A DNA stretch of 64,000 nt from Cryptomeria japonica (lineage: Eukaryota > Streptophyta > Pinopsida > Cupressales > Cupressaceae). The stretch covers positions 374,089,009 to 374,153,008 of the forward strand of contig NC_081415.1 of assembly GCF_030272615.1 (NCBI RefSeq). The letters run 5' to 3'. The notes under the pieces were generated by a model, which was not told where the DNA came from, made no database searches, and saw only the letters and a program-made list of their open reading frames with translations. Below, in pieces: positions 60,354-64,000 of the stretch (positions are counted from its first letter, which is position 1; each line of letters begins with the position of its first letter). Both the position numbers and the translations under genes were made by a program.

Positions 60354-61486
60354 TGATGAATACTAAGAGGGGGGTGAATTAGTATACCAAAAAATACTAA
60401 ACTCAAACACTTAAACAACTTAGTAGTAAACTGGTATAACATATTTACTAACAAACCGGTTTAAAAAAATGCAAACCAAACAACAAATAAGGCATTCACC
60501 CATAGGAGCACAATCACCATAACACAAGAGGTTTTGACGTGGAAACCCAAATGGGAAAAACCATGGTGAGATGAAACTCACAAGTAACTATCTGCAGAAT
60601 AGAAACCAGACCGGTTAAGGTCACACCGGTTAAGGTCATAGAATGTTCTTCACCAGAACAGATCTTGTTAGGAATCTTGATCTCTGTTAGAAGATAAGTC
60701 CAATTAAAGACTACCTTATGAGAGGATTTCAGATCCATAGTTGTGAACCACCTTGCTAGAGGATTTACAAAGGCTTTGCCAGGTCTACCCGGTTAAGGGT
60801 TTCAGACTTGTCTAAGATGTGAGTAATCAACAAGTGAGTGAACTAGATAATAGCATAGTATGCTTGGTTAGATCCTTGATAGCTCATTGTTAATGTACAT
60901 TTAGCATTACTTCAGTCTTCAATATCTCCACACTCTGTTTCTTCACACAGACTTAATCTTCTTCTATGATCGCACATACAAAAACCTTATCAACCACCTA
61001 AAACCCTAAAAACCCCTAAAACCCTAGACATGATGTCCTTATAAAGGAATCTGATTTCATGTCGGTCCAATAGGATTGCATTGTAAGTTTCTAGGTTCAG
61101 TGCATCTGGACACATTTGGTAACATGACACAAAATCACCGCCAAAGTGTCGGTGGATGATAACTCATCACAGAAATACCGGTTCATACATTTTACCAATT
61201 ACTGGTTTGTCAAAATGAAGACTGGGAAAAATGATAACAACCGCTTTGTTCCTTTGTACCGCTTTGGGATCTTCAAACCACTTGAGGTCTTCATACTGCT
61301 TTGGGTCTTCATACCGCTTGACATCGGTAAACACTTTCTGCAAAACACGGATAGTCTAAAGACTATAATACATAACAGGTTGGAACAAATACCGGTTGAG
61401 CATAACTCATACATAGAAAAAGTGATCTCAAAGAAAGTGTGTGTCCATCAATCACAATCACAACATCGTCATAAAAAATGCCAACA
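60354..61486 (-). repeat. 5' LTR of the LARD-like element
   Basis: A direct copy of 53973-55072 with small indels, such as an extra AAACCCCTAAAACCC stretch near 61010 and an extra CTTTGGGTCTTCATACCG stretch near 61300. It ends CCAACA followed by CCCTT. Confidence 0.9.
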
Positions 61487-64000
61487 CCCTTTCCCCAATG
61501 AATAGTATATGGGAATTAGATGTAAGAAAGCTCATAGTCCCTAGGGTTTCCATGGATATAGATTTGTTAACCCGGATTGCATACAATTATGACCCTGTGG
61601 CTAAATATATCATGAATGTGAATGGAAGAGCTTTATTTGAGATCAATGATGATGAATTTAGGAAGGTGTTTAAGCTCAGCGAGCTATCAAATTACTTAGA
61701 GCCTATCAATTTTGAAACACTAGCCTAGGTTTATAGTGTGCAGAGAGATCACCTCAGGAGTGGCCCTTTGAAGGAGTTTTTTGTCAAAATAGGAGGGCTA
61801 ACTGTTGTAGGCCCTAGTACCATGGAACCTTTCTCTCTAAATTTGTTTACTCTAAGGGCTAAAGGCATGTATTGGTCACTATGTCAAATCTTTGGGGAAG
61901 ATGCTGAAACAACTACGCCAACCCATTATATGCTAATGATAGCACAGATTCTGAACCCCTCTCTAGCAGTAACATTTGATTATGCACCTTATCTCACTGA
62001 TGCAATCCATGCAAGACTAATAGGGATAAAAAGTGGTAAGGTAGACAAACCTTTTGGATGGTACTCCCTTCTCATGCATATGTTTTTATTTAAAGGTGTT
62101 GATTAATTTGCTAGTGAAATGGGTCTAGTTAAGGAAAAGGAAGGTGAAGAGATGCATGCACAATCATGGAGCACCATTTTGTCCCCAAAGATCTTTTAGA
62201 ATTCCTTAGGCCTAAGGAATTTGCTGAAGGTATCAAGATTGTGCACAATTGGGGTGACATATACTTATACCCTGTCTCTACAGTTTTCAGAGTTTATGGT
62301 TTCAGAGGCACTCCATATTAATTTCCCTATCAAGTCCCATTGAAGATAGGAATTGCAGAGGTCCTAAGGAAAATTGGGGGTGTGCAAGAGGCAGAGCTAA
62401 CAAATAGGGGAAAAGGGACCATTTTCCCAACTGTCACCATGGCTCATCAATTTGTAATCACCAAAGGTGGTTGGAAACACTTTGATGAATTCTTTCACCC
62501 ATATAGGTTGTCTACTCTAGTATCAAAGGTTGCTGACCCTGAAGATTTTTTCAATGGCATGTTCAGGAAGAGAGCAGTATGTAAAGGTAGGCCACACCAA
62601 TTTCATTTCCCTGAGGATCTGATTAGAAATGAATTCAATTTGGATGAGCAGGAATTGAGGAAAGAAAAGTGGGTGGCATACAAAAGGGCTCTTGATTTTA
62701 TTCATCAATTTGATAGTAGTTATGACCCTCTTTCTATCTTTAATCCCTTTGAGGAGAAGATTACATTCTTAATTCTTTATTTTGAAGACCTAATGCAAAC
62801 TTTGAACAAAAAGAGGGAACCTATAATAAGAGATAATCATGACAATTCTAAGTTGGTTCTAGCTAAGCCTGCCTTTGCTAAGGCCATCCCTCTGGGTAAT
62901 TATGAAATTCATAAGAAGCCAAAATATATTTTGTTGGTGCCAGTAACAGGTGAGCCCTCTACTTCAAGAGGAAAGAGAGCAATAAAAGATGTCATTGAAA
63001 TCCAAGACTCTCCTAAGAGGCAAAGAATGGGAAGAGGTACAAACAGGTGAGTCTTTGTACTCTCCATCTCAATCCCCTATCCATATAGGAGATGAACAGG
63101 AAATGGTAGAACAATTATTGTAGTTAGGGAGTCTTGGGGAGATTGCCTATACATATGAGGAAACACAAGAGGGGATGCCAGAAGAGCCATCGAGTGCTGA
63201 GATGAAGTTAATTGTTGATGAGTTCAAAGGTAAAGAGCTAGACCTTGTTGTCAAGCAAGCCAGTGAGGAGTTCCTGGTTGATAGTAATTTTGTCACAACA
63301 AGGGCCTTCATGCACTTTGTCTGGAAGAAAAACATTGAGCAACTCAAGGCAAGGTGTGAAAAGAGAAATAATGAGAAACCCCACAAAGATGCAACTTTAG
63401 TGGAGGAAGAAGTAAAGCAAGAAATCATTGCAGAATTTAAAGCCATCACTCTTGAAAGAGGAAGAGAAATGGTGTCAAAGGTTGGTGTTTTAATTCTCCT
63501 TGAATGGGATATAGTAGATGCCTTGGTACTTGAAGTGGTCAGAAAAGAAACCAAGCCTATGGAAGGAGTGACTTTCAGCAAGGATAATGCTGCTTTGGTC
63601 ATGTGGTCCTTAAAGAGGGATGAGAGTAGAAGAAGAAAGGAAACCTCAGAATCCAGTTTCCTAGGAGGTATGATAGTGAAGAGAGTCCAAGATACAAGGG
63701 TGGTGGAAGCTATCAAAATAGTTCTAGAAACTACAAAATTCAGTGTGGTAGTGGCTAAGAAAGAAGCAAAGGAGACAACTGATCTCCAAGTGAAACTAAA
63801 AACAATTCTTAAGGCTGATAATGAGGCCAAAGGAGAGATAGCCAACAAGAATAGTATTATTGCTAGATTATAGAGTCAACTGGCAAGACAATACCAGAAA
63901 GGTAAGTCCTCAACTCTAATGATTGCATCTTCTCCAACAAGACCTCCACCCACCAGTCCCATCATCGAATTTCCCCCTTCTCCTATGTCTTCTTGTTTTT
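61487..64000 (+). pseudogene. ORF3 of element B, main part, runs off the window
   Basis: It continues the frame of 53727-53972 with NSIWELDVRKLIVPRV. Open parts are 61441-61728, 61738-62106, 62340-63050 and 63175-63873. All ORF3 blocks are present in order. A deletion of about 90 bp near 62184 removes part of the segment that copy 2 holds at 40055-40145, with TCC shared at both edges. The C-terminal end and the 3' LTR of element B lie beyond the window. Function unknown. Confidence 0.75.

Larger units (their letters stand above)
53973..61486 (-). mobile_element. Complete LARD-like (copia-type ends) element nested in ORF3 of element B
   Basis: The 7.5-kb element has LTRs of 1,100 and 1,133 bp, TG...CA ends, a 5-bp duplication (CCCTT), a purine tract next to the 3' LTR and an initiator-Met-type primer-binding site next to the 5' LTR. 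On the minus strand it encodes a gag-like ORF1 with zinc knuckles and a large ORF2 of unknown function, but no RT, RNase H, protease or integrase. It must have relied on enzymes of another element. The LTRs are close copies apart from small indels, so the insertion is younger than the decay of its host. Confidence 0.85.

Overview
The window is nuclear DNA from a seed plant with a transposon-rich, AT-rich genome. The evidence is nested LTR retrotransposons of Ty3/gypsy (Tat-like) and Ty1/copia type, a plant mobile domain fragment, and long non-coding stretches. I saw no intact host gene, rRNA, tRNA or CRISPR. A large-genome gymnosperm is possible, but that is only a low-confidence inference. 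Almost every coding region is decayed by in-frame stops, mostly TAG, and by small frameshifts. Coordinates of decayed domains are therefore approximate.

Layout. (1) 1-11919, minus strand: a Tat-like element lies here as ORF3 (10125 down to about 1883), an LTR (964-1882), a primer-binding site, and the gag of a second copy running off the left edge. Its ORF3 is split by a 4.6-kb TG...CA insertion (2117-6733) with a 5-bp duplication. (2) 11920-24403, plus strand: element A, a complete but dead Tat-like element with two ~610-bp LTRs. Its order is gag, protease, RNase H, RT, RNase H, integrase, spacer, ORF3. (3) 24404-29818: two 5'-truncated copies of a LARD-like element lie head to head and form a large inverted repeat. 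(4) 29880-37348: remnants, namely a copia LTR end with its primer-binding site, a Ty3 pol fragment, a lone LTR with AT-rich palindromes, and a plant mobile domain fragment. (5) 37349-64000, plus strand: a tandem array made of the 3' module of one element (spacer, ORF3), one shared LTR (42742-43620), and then a second element, B (gag to integrase, spacer, ORF3), that runs off the right edge. Element B is broken by a solo LTR (47422-48480, duplication GTTAT) and by a complete 7.5-kb LARD-like element (53973-61486, duplication CCCTT).

The main points of interest concern the two Tat-like families. Both place an archaeal-type RNase H between protease and RT, whereas in Tat elements as I know them it sits between the Ty3 RNase H and integrase. 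Both carry a large conserved ORF of unknown function (ORF3, about 1,190 codons) between integrase and the 3' LTR. In element B and the two partial copies, ORF3 is preceded by a spacer containing about seven degenerate hairpin repeats. Two partial copies of the spacer-ORF3-LTR module begin within 2-3 bp of the same point. The LARD-like elements carry a different conserved ORF2, with a lysine/glutamate helix in one copy.
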